From NCBI RefSeq assembly GCF_004745635.1, contig NZ_SRLB01000005.1:1-64000 (forward strand): 64,000 bases of DNA, written 5' to 3'. Positions 40,901 to 44,147 of the stretch are shown piece after piece. The notes under the pieces are model-generated. The model had not been told where the DNA came from. It ran no database searches and worked only from the letters and a program-made list of their open reading frames with translations. Positions within the stretch are counted from its first letter, which is position 1. Each line of letters starts with the position of its first letter. Source of the DNA: Methylobacterium nonmethylotrophicum (GTDB lineage: Bacteria; Pseudomonadota; Alphaproteobacteria; Rhizobiales; Beijerinckiaceae). The translations under genes and the position numbers were made by a program.

Positions 40901-43351
40901 GGCTCCCTGGCGGCCTCGTCCAACTATGCGGTGAGCTATCAGGGCGCGACCCTGGCGGTGAGGCCGCGTCCGCTGACGGTGACGGCGGACGCACAGAGCC
41001 GGATCTACGGCAATGCCAACCCGAGCCTGACCTACGCGGTCGGCGGGCTCGGTCTGGCGAACGGCGACACGCTCACGGGCGGTCTCGCAACGGCGGCCAC
41101 GACCGCCAGCGGGGTCGGTCCGTACAGCATCACGCAGGGCACTCTGGCGGCCTCGTCCAACTATGCGGTAAGCTATCAGGGCGCGACCCTGTCGATCACC
41201 GCGCGCCCGCTGACGGTGACGGCGGACGCCCAGAGCCGCGTCTACGGCAATGCCAACCCGAGCCTGACCTACACGCTCGGCGGGCTGGGGCTGGTGAACG
41301 GCGACGGCCTGAGCGGCGGTCTCGCGACGGCGGTCACGACCGCCAGCGGGGTGGGTCAGTACAGCATCACGCAAGGCTCCCTGGCCGCCTCGGCCAACTA
41401 TGCGGTGAGCTACCAGGGTGCGGCCCTGGCGGTCACGCCGCGCGCGCTGACGGTGACGGCGGATGCGCAGAGCCGGATCTACGGCAACGCCAACCCGGCA
41501 CTGACCTACACGGTGGGCGGCCTTGGCCTGGTGAACGGGGACAGCCTCACGGGCGGTCTCGCGACGGCGGCAACGACCAACAGCAACGTTGGCGGTTATG
41601 GAATCACCCAAGGTACGCTGGCCACGTCCTCGAACTACGCGGTGAACTATGTCGGAGCGACCTTGTCGGTGACGGCGCGGCCTCTGACGGTGACGGCGGA
41701 CGCGCAGAGCCGGATCTATGGCCACAGCAACCCGGCGCTGACCTACACGTTGGGTGGGCTCGGCCTCGTCGGCGGGGATACGCTCTCGGGCTCGTTGGCA
41801 ACGGGCGCCACACCGGGCAGCGGGGTTGGCCAGTACGTGATCGCGCAGGGCTCCCTGGCGGCGTCCGGCAACTACGCGGTGACCTACCAGGGCGCGACCC
41901 TTGCGGTCACGCCGGCAACCCTGACCATCGCCGCCACCGACCAGAGCAAGGTGTACGGGACCAGCCTGGCCCTGGGCACGAGCGGGTTCAGCACCGCAGG
42001 CCTGGTCACCGCCAACGGCGACACGGTCACGGGCGTGACGCTGTCGAGCCTGGGGGGTGCGGCCAGTGCGGGTGTGGGGAGCTACGCGCTGACGCCCTCG
42101 GCGGCTCTGGGCACGGGCCTGGGCAACTACACGATCAGCTACCGCGACGCGCCGACCGGCTTGAGCGTGACGCCGCGCCCTCTGACGGTGACGGCGGACG
42201 CCCAGAGCCGGATCTACGGCAATGCCAACCCGAGCCTGACCTACGCGGTCGGCGGGCTGGGGCTGGTGAACGGCGACACGCTCACGGGCGGTCTGGCCAC
42301 CGCCGCCGTGGCAACGAGCGGGGTCGGTCCGTACAGCATCACGCAGGGTTCGCTGGCCGCCTCCGGCAACTACGCGGTGAGCTACCAGGGCGCGGCCCTG
42401 TCGGTGACGCCGCGTCCGCTGACGGTGACGGCGGATGCGCAGAGCCGGGCGTACGGGGAGGCCAACCCGGCGCTCACCTACGCGGTCGGCGGGCTCGGTC
42501 TGGCGAACGGCGACACGCTCACGGGCGGTCTCGCGACCTCGGCCATGTCAGGCAGCAGCGTCGGCCCGTACGCGATCACGCAGGGCACTCTGGCGGCCTC
42601 GTCCAACTATGCGGTGAGCTATCAGGGTGCGACCCTGTCGATCACCGCGCGTCCGCTGACGGTGACGGCCGACCCGCAGCGCCGGGTGTACGGCAACGCC
42701 AACCCGGCGCTGACCTACACGGTCGGAGGCCTTGGCTTGGTGAACGGCGACATGCTCACGGGTGGGCTGGCCACCCCCGCCACGACCAGCAGCAGCGTCG
42801 GCCCGTACGCGATCACGCAGGGCAGCCTGGCGGCGTCCCCGAACTACGCGGTGATCTACGCCGGTGCGACCCTGTCGGTCGCCGCGCGCCCGCTCAGCGT
42901 CATCGCCGATCCGCAGACCCGCCTGCAAGGCCAGCCCAATCCGATCCTCACCTACACAATCGGCTCGGATGGCCTCGTCAACGGCGACACCCTGGCCGGC
43001 GCGCTCTCGACCGCCGCCACGCCAATCAGCCTGCCGGGCCGCTTCGCCATCACCCAGGGCAGCCTCGCCGCCCCACCCAATTACAGCCTCACCGTCCTGG
43101 GGGCCGACCTCACCGTGCTGCCCGCCTCCAGCCCTCCCGCAGCCTCGGCCAGCACCATTGCCCAGGCCTTCCAGTTCAACACCCCGTCGCCCGGCGGCCC
43201 GCTGCCGCTGCCCGCCTCCGCCCTGATCGGCGGCAGCCTGCTCAGCGATCCCCGCTTCAGCAATATCGTGGTGTGCTCCACGTCCGCGGGGAGTTGCATC
43301 GTCGTCCCGCCCGGCCCGCAGGCCGCGCTCCCCTCCCCGCCCACGCCGTGA
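16910..43351 (+). CDS. Giant TpsA exoprotein / filamentous haemagglutinin-like adhesin with GLUG, YDG and MBG modules
   Basis: One uninterrupted frame of 8,813 codons. The ATG at 16910 begins a normal signal peptide (MTHSLPAALLATTALATTVL…PVLAQQ); a GTG just before and another at 16862 are alternatives. The TPS (haemagglutination activity) domain covers about residues 35-280, with NPNGI near residue 116. Residues of about 600-7200 are twelve modules of 490-610 residues. Each has a GTLEGLGHTI and GLUG (GGLVG…ATGAVSG) beta-helix part, a WDTQT motif, an LYPYL…FPNGVQAISGTAY linker, a small Ig-like segment, and a LRINESVTA…YDASDPTNLSFAQG strand set. Residues of about 7210-8730 are YDG and MBG stalk modules. 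The C-terminus carries CX6C (VCSTSAGSCI). It should be exported by Sec, then by the TpsB at 13021-14871, and act as a very long cell-surface fibre or adhesin. The ligand is unknown. Confidence 0.92.
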   Translation: MTHSLPAALLATTALATTVLATMSPAPVLAQQALPTGGRVVSGGVTIGTPQNGALAIRQSSQTAIVNWQGFSIGQANRVDIQQPNAQAAILNRVTGQTRSTIAGQLDANGQVYLVNPNGITITKTGKVNAAAFVASSLDIADEDFKAGRRQFRGSGASARVTNRGTITIGRGGYAALLGGEVRNSGTISVPMGKVGIGAGERATLDLSGDGFLQVQVPSAAAGKGALIRHSGVISAEGGSVEIKAAAARDMARQAVNLSGVVEATSVSGRSGAIVLSGGDGAVAVGAAARLTANGTGGQAGGRVRISGRAVSVAGRVEASGATGGRIRVKAEEKFALTGTLAATGGTGAGGRVTATGREIALTGAGVDASGAAGGGTVRLGGGRQGQGPLAHAQNLRMDADSIIRADATASGSGGDVVLWSDAATEFAGRISARGGAQGGEGGQAEVSSKGVLSYTGFADLTAPKGSAGTLLLDPYNVTISSGTDANQSSFVATGNDSVINVGTLNAALAGANVTVLTGLGGGSQAGDITVAAPVTWSSNNLLTLFAARSIAVNATVTVAGGGGLTIQTNNGAGSGPGALTFAQGASVTFRPNASQAFQALFINGQSYTLVRDMAALPGLNGQSGRYALATDLTAPGTAYSGAVIGSFSGTLEGLGHTIANLKASASSGSVGLIGMLDATGTVQNIGLVGSDGTVSGSTSTLGTGALVGLNLGTISRSYAGIAVDSGSIGGGLVGLNSGGTISQSYASGPVTGRSGSTLGGLVGSSTGSIGQSYATGAVVSSGVSGGLVGVINNGTISQSYATGAVVNAVGIAGGLIGRVSGGTVSQTYWDTQTSGRSQGVGTGSSTGTTGLTTSAFQSNFAVPGGSFAGGAGLYPYLTTLFPTGPQVITGTTQAAPTINGPATVSLDAGGRLVGQATTGVNGTYYIALPAGTVANGTSFVASVPTVSGASTAAATLATSTYSTGSPVQAGVNLYGGTLSSVTGATRLSDALAAVSSGVGAAASSGTASLIAGLGSRRVVTTASSFTVDTAVDPTNATVIQTGTGVPLSVTAAQTLNAGGSLGLLSGGSLRINESVTANGASSVSLNYDSSNATNLSFALGKSVSFAGTGGSLSVNGAGYTLIRTMADLPGLNNQSGRYALATDLTAPGTAYTGAVIGTFSGTLEGLGHTISNLTITGTSDKAGLIGTLASGGTVRDLGLVGGSVSGGGNVGGLVGSNSGTIVQASTTGAVSGSSIVGGLVGINFGTIVQASATGAVSGADQVGGLVGANSGTIVQASTTGAVSGTISVGGLAGYNDGTITQASATGAVSGSDEVGGLVGYSGNLITQAYAAGAVSGTNNVGGLVGANDGTITQAYWDTQTTGQATSDGGTGLTTRQFQGLDPLPSPLTGALTDANKLGSAFAGGANGLYPYLTSLFPTGVQAISGTAYRDAGATLAASGSAGAVTVSLDTGGRLLGQATTGANGTYYIALPAGTVANGAGLVTSVPTNGSLSTAAATFVPSTYTAGTPAQAGVNLYAGTLTGSTSATTLTAAETDLTARAAASAGATTQTLIAGLSGRNLTATGASFTIDRAVTTGGTFAVRTSAAGAPLTVAAPISVSDGGTLGLSAAGALRINESVTATGVVPVALGYDASDPTNLSFAQGKSLTFAGTGGSLAVNGQGYTLIRAMTDLPGLDTQSGRYALATDLTAPATAYTGAVIGSFSGTLEGLGHTITGLTITGSSSNVGVIGELTAGGTVRDLGLIGGSVSGGSSVGGLVGSNGGTIVQAYATGAVSGSSEVGGLVGSNDGTITQAYATGAVSGSSSVGGLVGVDGGTITRAYATGAVSGSSSVGGLVGSNGGTIVQAYATGAVSGFNYVGGLVGINGGGGTIVQVYATGAVSGSSSVGGLVGLDTAGAHITQAYWDTQTTGRATSAGTHTGYTTRQLQGLDPISGSVAGGNAVFFSTSAQLGDGTTSVFSGGANGLYPYLTSFFPNGVQAVSGTAYRDAGTALATFGSAGAGTVSLDAGGTRLGQASIGANGTYYIALPAGTVANGAGFVTSVPTVAGASNAAATLAASTYATGTPVQTGVDLYGGALTAPSTAATLSAALASAPPSLSGIASASTVTLASNLTGRGFVTSAAGFTLDTAAPSGATTVVQTGAGTSITVAAAQSFTAGGSLGLLSGGSLRINESITATGTAAVALAYDASDPTKLSVAPGKSVTFAGTGGALGINGAGYTLIRTMAELDAIDGVSAVDGSTVTAFGAGLSGRYALAGDVAASGTTYVDALVGTASGGGFGGTFEGLGHAVTGLTIAKPATQANPALFAGLFRSLGGGATVRDIALRGGSVSASGIMGALAGQNDGTIVSVSSDLTVVGDFPVVGGLVGGNGGTILLSASTGRVQGGAQVGGLVGNSSGTIAQSYATGSVSGGSGKAGGLAGTQNGGVIRQSFATGNVSGNDGIGGLVGFTSSGSSIVESYATGAVSGSRNVGALVGQNASFGGATVARSAVDAQTSGRSAFGTDFANQSGNVASLTTAQLQGSLPAGFDPAVWATGPGLYPYLKGVFPNGIQAVSGTAYADAGATPVAATRVTVAGAGTTLGSASTGANGAYYVFGQPGTIAAGQGLVAYTTQDGTGARNAAALVTAAGTPNAAQTGVDIWGGVTLLAARTGQATLSASGFDPASLPAVPAGASLPGFLAGAVPVLAATGAQGFTIDRAVTTSRPFGVQTVAAGAPLTVAQPVTIGDGGGLGLVAAGALAVNAAVTVNGAAPVVLGYDAADVTNLSFAPGTSLTLNAANGAATASPVAGQSLTINGAAYALVRSMADLDAIDGRRATDRASVATFGAGLSGRYALVGDLFATTDGTASGVPVAYRSPPVGTTATINDTAAPFAGTFEGLGHAIGRLSVGAGSQGASGLFGSLGTGGTIRDLGLVQVFVSGVTNVGALVGRIDGGTLAQVSASGGTVTTGSDVVGGLVGLNSGGTIIRASAGGSVYSSGGSFLGGLVGSNAGGTIRDASATGDVQGSGSVGGLVGTNTGTITRAVATGAVSGNAFDVGGLVGTNAGSILQASATGSVSGPGFSSGALIGNNASGTVTQAYATGQLVTNDRGTGGLIGINPGTVTNAYWDLSTTGRSASAGGSGRVTADLQGTLPGGFDAAAWGTGPGLYPYLKSLYPNGVQAISGTAFADRGVTPLARPGDTSDTVARRVFLDVAGTRAQVETGANGYYYLALPAGTLSSAGTPVLAYTTADGGEDALQPKPVTGASLISATGTTRHLDVWGGTLIAPTSATALSGAPTSVSALLAPNLGLLSGARGSLGFAGTSGLSGVGYVATDPAGFTLDAAVASGAAGGLYLRTTQGPITVAQGQAVSGAGLSLHSAGSLRVNADVTASGVPVSLAYDTTDPTNLSFAQGRSLTLDGGGSLAINGAGYALARRMSDLPALDGQSGRYALATDLTAPTTAYAGAVIGSFSGTLEGLGHTITGLTIATSNDNVGLIGTLNGGGTVRDLGLVGGSVTTGGFYVGGLVGSNAGAIVQATATGAVSGSFSVGGLVGSNAGTITQATASGAVSGGSSSSSVGGFVGYNAGAITQGYWDTQTSGLTTGIGVGADAGATGLTTRQLQGLDPISGSVAGGNAVFFSPAAQLGNGTISAFSGGAGGLYPYLTSLFPNGVQAVSGTAYRDAGTTPVVGSTVTVVGAGTTLGSASTGANGAYYVFGQPGTIPQGQPLVAYTTQDANGAKNAAGYALSTYAAGTPKQGGVDIWGGVTLMAASTGAATLSASGYYPTVSRPLPVGATLPAFLAGAVPSLAATNAQGFTIDRAVTTGGSFGVQTTAAGAALTVAAPVSVTAGGTLGLGSAGALRINESVTAAGTAAVSLGYDASDPTNLSFAQGRSLTFTGTGGSLSVNGAGYTLIRAMTDLPGLDGQSGRYALATDLDASSSRYNAAPIGTFSGTLEGLGHTITGLTVTGSTDYAGLIGRLGGGGTVRDLGLLGATISGGNNVGALVGENDGVVAQVHANATVSGSISVGGLVGFFSGFQGGAVTQSAATGSVSGGDNVGGLIGFSSGGAVAQSFASGSVSGGGNGLSVGGLVGYNGGSISQSYAFGSTVTASSAAAAGGLVGTNFGSVTSSVWDTQTSGAGASTGGTGLTTAALQGRLPTGFDPAVWGAGPGLYPYLRSVFPNGVQAITGTAYRDAGATPAASGGAGAVTVSLDAGGRLVGQAGTGANGAYYIALPAGTLASGTAFVASVPTVAGASTAAATLATSTYATGTPAQTGVTLYGGALTAPGNAATLTDALASARPDLTGIASASTVTLASGLTGRGFLTTAPGFTVDTAAPSGLTTVVRTGAGAPITVTAAQALAAGGSLGLLSGGSLRINESVTATGAASVGLAYDASDPTNLSFAQGKSLTFTGTGGSLGINAQGYTLIRDMADLPGLNNQAGRYALATDLTAPTTAYTGAVIGTFPGTLEGLGHTIGNLTITASSSNVGVIGTLSNGGTVRDLGLVGGSVSGRNYVGGLVGFNSGTIVQASATGAVSGTTRVGGLVGGNQGGSITQASATGAVSGTTYVGGLVGFNDSGTITQASATGAVSGSSLVGGLVGSNGGTITQAYATGAVSGSFALGGLVADNSGPITQAYWDTKTTGQATSAGGTGLTTRQFQGLDPLPNPLTGALTDPNKLGPAFAGGTGGLYPYLKGFFPTGVQAVSGTAYQDAGALPAASGSRAVTVSLDAGGRLLGQATTGANGAYYIALPAGSIATGTNFVVSVPTVQDTTASPVVTYANAAATRATSTGTPAQGGVPLYGGALTAPSNAATLTDALASARPDLTGIASASTATLASGLTGRGFLTTAPAFTVDTAAPSGLTTVVQTQAGAPVTVTAAQTLAAGGSLGLLSGGSLRINENLTATGAASVALGYDASDPTNLSFAQGRSLTFTGAGGALGINGQGYTLIRDMTDLPGLNGQSGRYALATDLTAPTTAYTDAVIGSFPGTLEGLGHRISNLTITASSYYVGLIGRLEAGGTVRDLGLVGGSVSGRNWVGGLVGFNSGTIVQASATGAVSGSTYVGGLVGFNDSGRIVQASATGAVSGSTYVGGLVGFNDSGRIVQASATGAVSGGSGSFALGGLVGGNGNGGTIAQAYATGAVSGRTFVGGLVGDNGGTVTQGYWDTQTTGQAASDGGTGLTTRQFQGLDPLPSPLTGALTDANNLGPTFAGGANGLYPYLTSFFPNGVQAVSGTAYKDAGTTPVVGSTVMVVGAGTTLGTASTGANGAYYVFGQPGTIPQGQPLVAYTTQDANGAKNAGGYALSTYAAGTPAQGGVDIWGGVTLLAASTGAATLSASGYDATLSRPLPVGATLPGFLAGAVPVLAATNAQGFTIDRAVTTGGTFGVQTTAAGAPLTVAAPVSVTAGGTLGLSAAGALRINESVTANGAASVALSYDASDPTNLSFAQGKSLTFTGTGGSLAVNAQGYTLLRDMADLPGLNNQTGLYALATDLTAPSTAYTGAVIGSFGGTLEGLGHTITGLTITGSGFRVGLIGDLQSGGTVRDLGLVGGSVGGGFSVGALVGQNDGAVVRSFATGTVRATGFAGGLVGYNTGSITQAYATGDVGVSGSVNVSDTVGGLVGSNDRGTITQSFATGSVSGPDRVGGLVGYNPGGTITQSFAIGSVAGNGANLGGLVGFAFGGAVNQSAWDTQTTGRSGSAGGGTGLTTAQFQAGTLPPGFDASAWGAGAGLYPYLRSFFPAGPQVVTGTAYGGAGAVPIIGGTVGIASGGSVVATASTGANGAYYAFGAPGILPAAAGFVAWTDTNSATLTTTGAAPAALTAGVNLYGNTLTVPAGVGVTSLSAAPTPASAQALATAATSVPAARTAISGAQGLGLVAAGAFTIDRPVGVDAGSTFLVTTPASQPLTVSAPVTVSTGGALGLLSGGTLSVAAPVALRGSGSVVLAYDASNASNLAFSATSTVAGTGALRFLDATGAALAANPGNQLLAVNGQRYALLYSMGDVAGMSGTGASALAGPLTAPGTPYTDAVVGASQGGASFTGTFTGLGNTIGNLAIAATGVGTYGLFGTVGVGGTVRDIGVTNAALTLADAASGGSTASAIGALVGSNAGTIASAFSTGAITAGGLRQESAALGGLVGLNLGQISSSRSSAAVTAGAVVGQTVLAGGLVGSNDALNSPGGTGGVLVNSWSTGAVTVGAVSGGIAYVGGLAGLNNGGQIIAALSTGAASAGASADGALVAVGGLVGYNAATGQVASTFSTGAVSVGANNGAGTLAVGGLVGASDSGGVTNGYWDTQTSGQATSAGGSAQTTAQLQTAFPLTNLNTRATGAAFSGGAGGNYPYLASFYPSGVQAISGLAYRDAGAIHAASGARAVTVSVDAGGALVGQTTTGANGYYYLALPAGTITNGTPFVTSVPTVQDTAAAAATLATYPANTPVQTGVNLYGGALTAPSSAATLTDARASTPPNLTGIASTSTVTLTSGLTGRGFVTTASSFAVDTAAPSSATTVVQTGAGVPITVTAAQVLNAGGSLGLLSGGTLAINAPVTVNGAGSVALASGSRAILDANGNTAATVADLSFARTASLTFNDATGAPATGPVSGQALAINGQGYALLRSMTDVQNLNPVAASALATNLDASTTPYTSAVVGSLSGTLEGLGHTITGLTVTGGSDTVGLIGTLNAGGTVRNIGLGGAVSGGSEVGGLVGLNNGGVISQSSSTASITGTGSNIGGLVGFNVGGTVVQSSAHSIVGGGSSVGGLVGHNVGIVSQSSATGSVRGGDGVGGLVGFNDDLISGSFSSGSVHGGNFVGGLVGYNLGSGTVVRSFWDTQTSGATLPGIGSDNSTTSHVVGLTTRQFQGLDRLPASVMGALTDAGNLGSAFAGGTNGLYPYLASVYPNGVQAISGTAYRDGGTTLLASPAGSGQTAARPGLVSVAANGVLLGSSTTGANGTYYVLAPAGTVPAGGTLVAYTLAGTVVNGLGGSGAQNAATYVAVTASTGVTHASVYGGWQLDRPGSATTTLSSLNTADAAAAGALAPTGLANRMIVPGAATFVLDAATSLTGTLALRTAGQVTQSAALAVGALLLEGGGDITLTDGANRIGTVAADTGRLAVSSAASLTVGSVSDAVGTAVSGIGATGTVSLTTGGDLTLGAAVSGASPVLAATGAFVNAAGATAVTATDAGGRWLVSSADPGRATFGGLDSGNTAVWNTTAGTAVAATGNRYVFALQPTLTVATTSLGKVYGEDATARVAGAYAITGFDPGRAGAYRGDDLSTAVTGAPVVTSLGSAMSAGVRSPDYAITADPGTLASPSGYRFGFAATGSLSVTAAPLTITATDQSKVYGTSLALGTSGFSTTGLVTANGDTVTGVTLSSLGGAASAGVGSYALTPSAALGTGLGNYTISYRDAPTGLSVTPRPLTVTADAQSRVYGNANPALTYAVGGLGLVNGDTLTGGLATAATTASGVGPYSITQGSLAASGNYAVSYQGATLSVTPRPLTVTADPQSRAYGEANPALSYSIGGLGLVNGDALSGSLAAASTSSNVGTYAITQGTLAASANYALTYQGATLSVTPRPLTVTADAQSRVYGNANPSLTYTLGGLGLANGDTLTGGLATAAVATSGVGQYSITQGSLAASGNYAVSYQGAALSVTPRPLTVTADAQSRMYGNANPALTYTVGGLGLVNGDMLVGSLTTAASTGSNVGPYAITQGSLAASSNYAVSYQGATLSVTPRPLTVAADAQSRIYGNANPALTYAVGGLGLVNGDTLTGGLATAATIASGVGPYSITQGTLAASGNYAVSYQGATLSVTPRPLTVTADPQSRAYGEANPALSYSIGGLGLVNGDALSGSLAAASTSSNVGTYAITQGTLAASANYALTYQGATLSVTPRPLTVTADAQSRVYGNANPSLTYTLGGLGLANGDTLTGGLATAAVATSGVGQYSITQGSLAASGNYAVSYQGAALSVTPRPLTVTADAQSRMYGNANPALTYTVGGLGLVNGDMLVGSLTTAASTGSNVGPYAITQGSLAASSNYAVSYQGATLAVRPRPLTVTADAQSRIYGNANPSLTYAVGGLGLANGDTLTGGLATAATTASGVGPYSITQGTLAASSNYAVSYQGATLSITARPLTVTADAQSRVYGNANPSLTYTLGGLGLVNGDGLSGGLATAVTTASGVGQYSITQGSLAASANYAVSYQGAALAVTPRALTVTADAQSRIYGNANPALTYTVGGLGLVNGDSLTGGLATAATTNSNVGGYGITQGTLATSSNYAVNYVGATLSVTARPLTVTADAQSRIYGHSNPALTYTLGGLGLVGGDTLSGSLATGATPGSGVGQYVIAQGSLAASGNYAVTYQGATLAVTPATLTIAATDQSKVYGTSLALGTSGFSTAGLVTANGDTVTGVTLSSLGGAASAGVGSYALTPSAALGTGLGNYTISYRDAPTGLSVTPRPLTVTADAQSRIYGNANPSLTYAVGGLGLVNGDTLTGGLATAAVATSGVGPYSITQGSLAASGNYAVSYQGAALSVTPRPLTVTADAQSRAYGEANPALTYAVGGLGLANGDTLTGGLATSAMSGSSVGPYAITQGTLAASSNYAVSYQGATLSITARPLTVTADPQRRVYGNANPALTYTVGGLGLVNGDMLTGGLATPATTSSSVGPYAITQGSLAASPNYAVIYAGATLSVAARPLSVIADPQTRLQGQPNPILTYTIGSDGLVNGDTLAGALSTAATPISLPGRFAITQGSLAAPPNYSLTVLGADLTVLPASSPPAASASTIAQAFQFNTPSPGGPLPLPASALIGGSLLSDPRFSNIVVCSTSAGSCIVVPPGPQAALPSPPTP
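18715..38520 (+). repeat. Twelve-module GLUG/beta-helix repeat region inside tpsA
   Basis: The recurring LYPYL linker codons lie near 19528, 21134, 22802, 24521, 26345, 27823, 29363, 30917, 32498, 34040, 35859 and 37497, so the period is 1.48-1.82 kb. Each module repeats the order: inner strands, WDTQT(S/T)G, linker, Ig-like insert, next GTLEGLGHTI. The inserts are of at least two types. One is SLDAGGRLVGQATTGANG-like; the other is VVGAGTTLGSASTGANGAYY-like and is followed by DIWGGVTL. They occur in a mosaic order. The modules are homologous but individually diverged, apart from some near-identical stretches. Confidence 0.85.
38837..39102 (+). repeat. YDG repeat, copy 1
   Basis: Bases 38837-39102 match 41936-42201 with only two differences seen by eye. 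The offset is 3,099 bases. The copies bracket the block of twelve MBG modules. Confidence 0.85.
39260..40009 (+). repeat. Perfect 750-bp internal duplication, copy 1
   Basis: Compared line by line, these 750 bases are identical to 40205-40954. The period is 945 bases, a multiple of three, so the frame is kept. The block contains three whole MBG modules plus the end of another. Confidence 0.93.
40205..40954 (+). repeat. Perfect 750-bp internal duplication, copy 2
   Basis: Second copy of the block at 39260-40009. Divergence starts immediately on both sides (a C/G difference just before 40205, a T/G difference at 40955). Confidence 0.93.
41936..42201 (+). repeat. YDG repeat, copy 2
   Basis: Near-identical to 38837-39102, with two differences seen. 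Confidence 0.85.
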
Positions 43352-43373
43352 TCCCGGCATCGATGAGGCCTCG

Positions 43374-44147
43374 ATGAGTTCCCTGCCCCTGTTCTACCGC
43401 AGCGTGGTGCCCCTGCACCGCGACGCCCATGCCGGCCTCGGCCTGCGCAACCCGCAGCGTTTCGGCTTTGCGCGCGCCAGCCACCTGATCCCGGCGGTGG
43501 TCGACGAGTTCGCCGCCGCCTGCCGCCACCTGCCGATCCTGTTCCTGCCCGAGAGCCTGGGTCCGACGCCGGTCTTCCTGGCCGGGCTGGTGCCGGGGCG
43601 CAGCGCGCTCGTGACCGAGGACGGGGCCTGGAGCGGCCGCTACCTGCCGGCCTATCTGCGGCGCTACCCGTTCATCCTGGGCGAGAGCGAGGGCCAGCCC
43701 CCGCTGGTGTGCCTGGACGAGACGGCGGAGGCCGTGCTGCCGGCGGAGGTCCACGAGACCGAGGGGCTGCGCCTGTTCGGGGCCGACGGCGCGGAGACGG
43801 CGCTGCTGCAGGAGCGGATGCGGCTGGTCGCGGACTACGCCCAGGCGGCGCGGCGGACGGCGGCTCTGGGCCGTGCGCTGCAGGATCTGGGGCTGCTGCG
43901 CGGGGTGACGCTGCAAGGGCAGGATCCGGTGACGGGCGAGAGCCACAGCCTGCACGGGGCGCTGGCGGTGGACGAGGGCGCGCTGGCGGGTCTTCCGGAC
44001 GAGGCGTTCCTGTCCTTGCGGCGCGAGGGCTGGCTCGGGCCGATCCACGCGCACCTGGTCAGCCTGCAGGCGGTGGGCGACTTCACCCTTGGCTTCGCGG
44101 CGCCGGCCGCTGCGCGTCGAGACCAGTCCGTGGGAGAGGCCGCATGA
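43374..44147 (+). CDS. SapC-family protein
   Basis: A 257-residue protein matching the SapC family: the N-terminal FYRSVVPLHRDAHAGLGL, then FARASHLIPAVVDEFAAACR, LPILFLPE, a central YLPAYLRRYPFILGE, and the C-terminal EAFLSLRREGWLGPIHAHL. SapC-like proteins were named after a Campylobacter S-layer locus; their biochemical role is not established. There is no signal peptide, so it is probably cytoplasmic. It starts 22 bases after the tpsA stop and overlaps the next gene by four bases, so the three genes are probably one transcript. A role in making, modifying or exporting the giant TpsA is an inference from this order only. Confidence 0.85.
   Translation: MSSLPLFYRSVVPLHRDAHAGLGLRNPQRFGFARASHLIPAVVDEFAAACRHLPILFLPESLGPTPVFLAGLVPGRSALVTEDGAWSGRYLPAYLRRYPFILGESEGQPPLVCLDETAEAVLPAEVHETEGLRLFGADGAETALLQERMRLVADYAQAARRTAALGRALQDLGLLRGVTLQGQDPVTGESHSLHGALAVDEGALAGLPDEAFLSLRREGWLGPIHAHLVSLQAVGDFTLGFAAPAAARRDQSVGEAA

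Larger units (their letters stand above)
38817..43115 (+). repeat. YDG/MBG stalk array at the tpsA 3' end
   Basis: After a YDG-like segment starting near 38527 (SLGKVYGEDA) comes a YDG module (DQSKVYGTSLALG). Twelve MBG modules of about 79 residues follow, each starting LTVTADAQSR(V/I/M)YGNANP and ending SYQGATLSV. A second YDG module lies near 41936, then four more MBG modules, the last diverged (DPQTRLQGQPNP). This gives 16 MBG units by hand count. Such arrays typically form rigid stalks that hold an adhesive tip away from the cell. Confidence 0.85.

Noticed and set aside
20915..41725. Very long antisense open frames inside tpsA (about 1,400-1,650 codons each, for example 20915-25549, 30011-34951 and 37544-41725 on the minus strand).
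   Set aside because: Their translations are Arg/Gly/Ala-rich without domains. They arise because GC-rich repeats lack stops in other frames. The plus-strand frame has all recognisable motifs.
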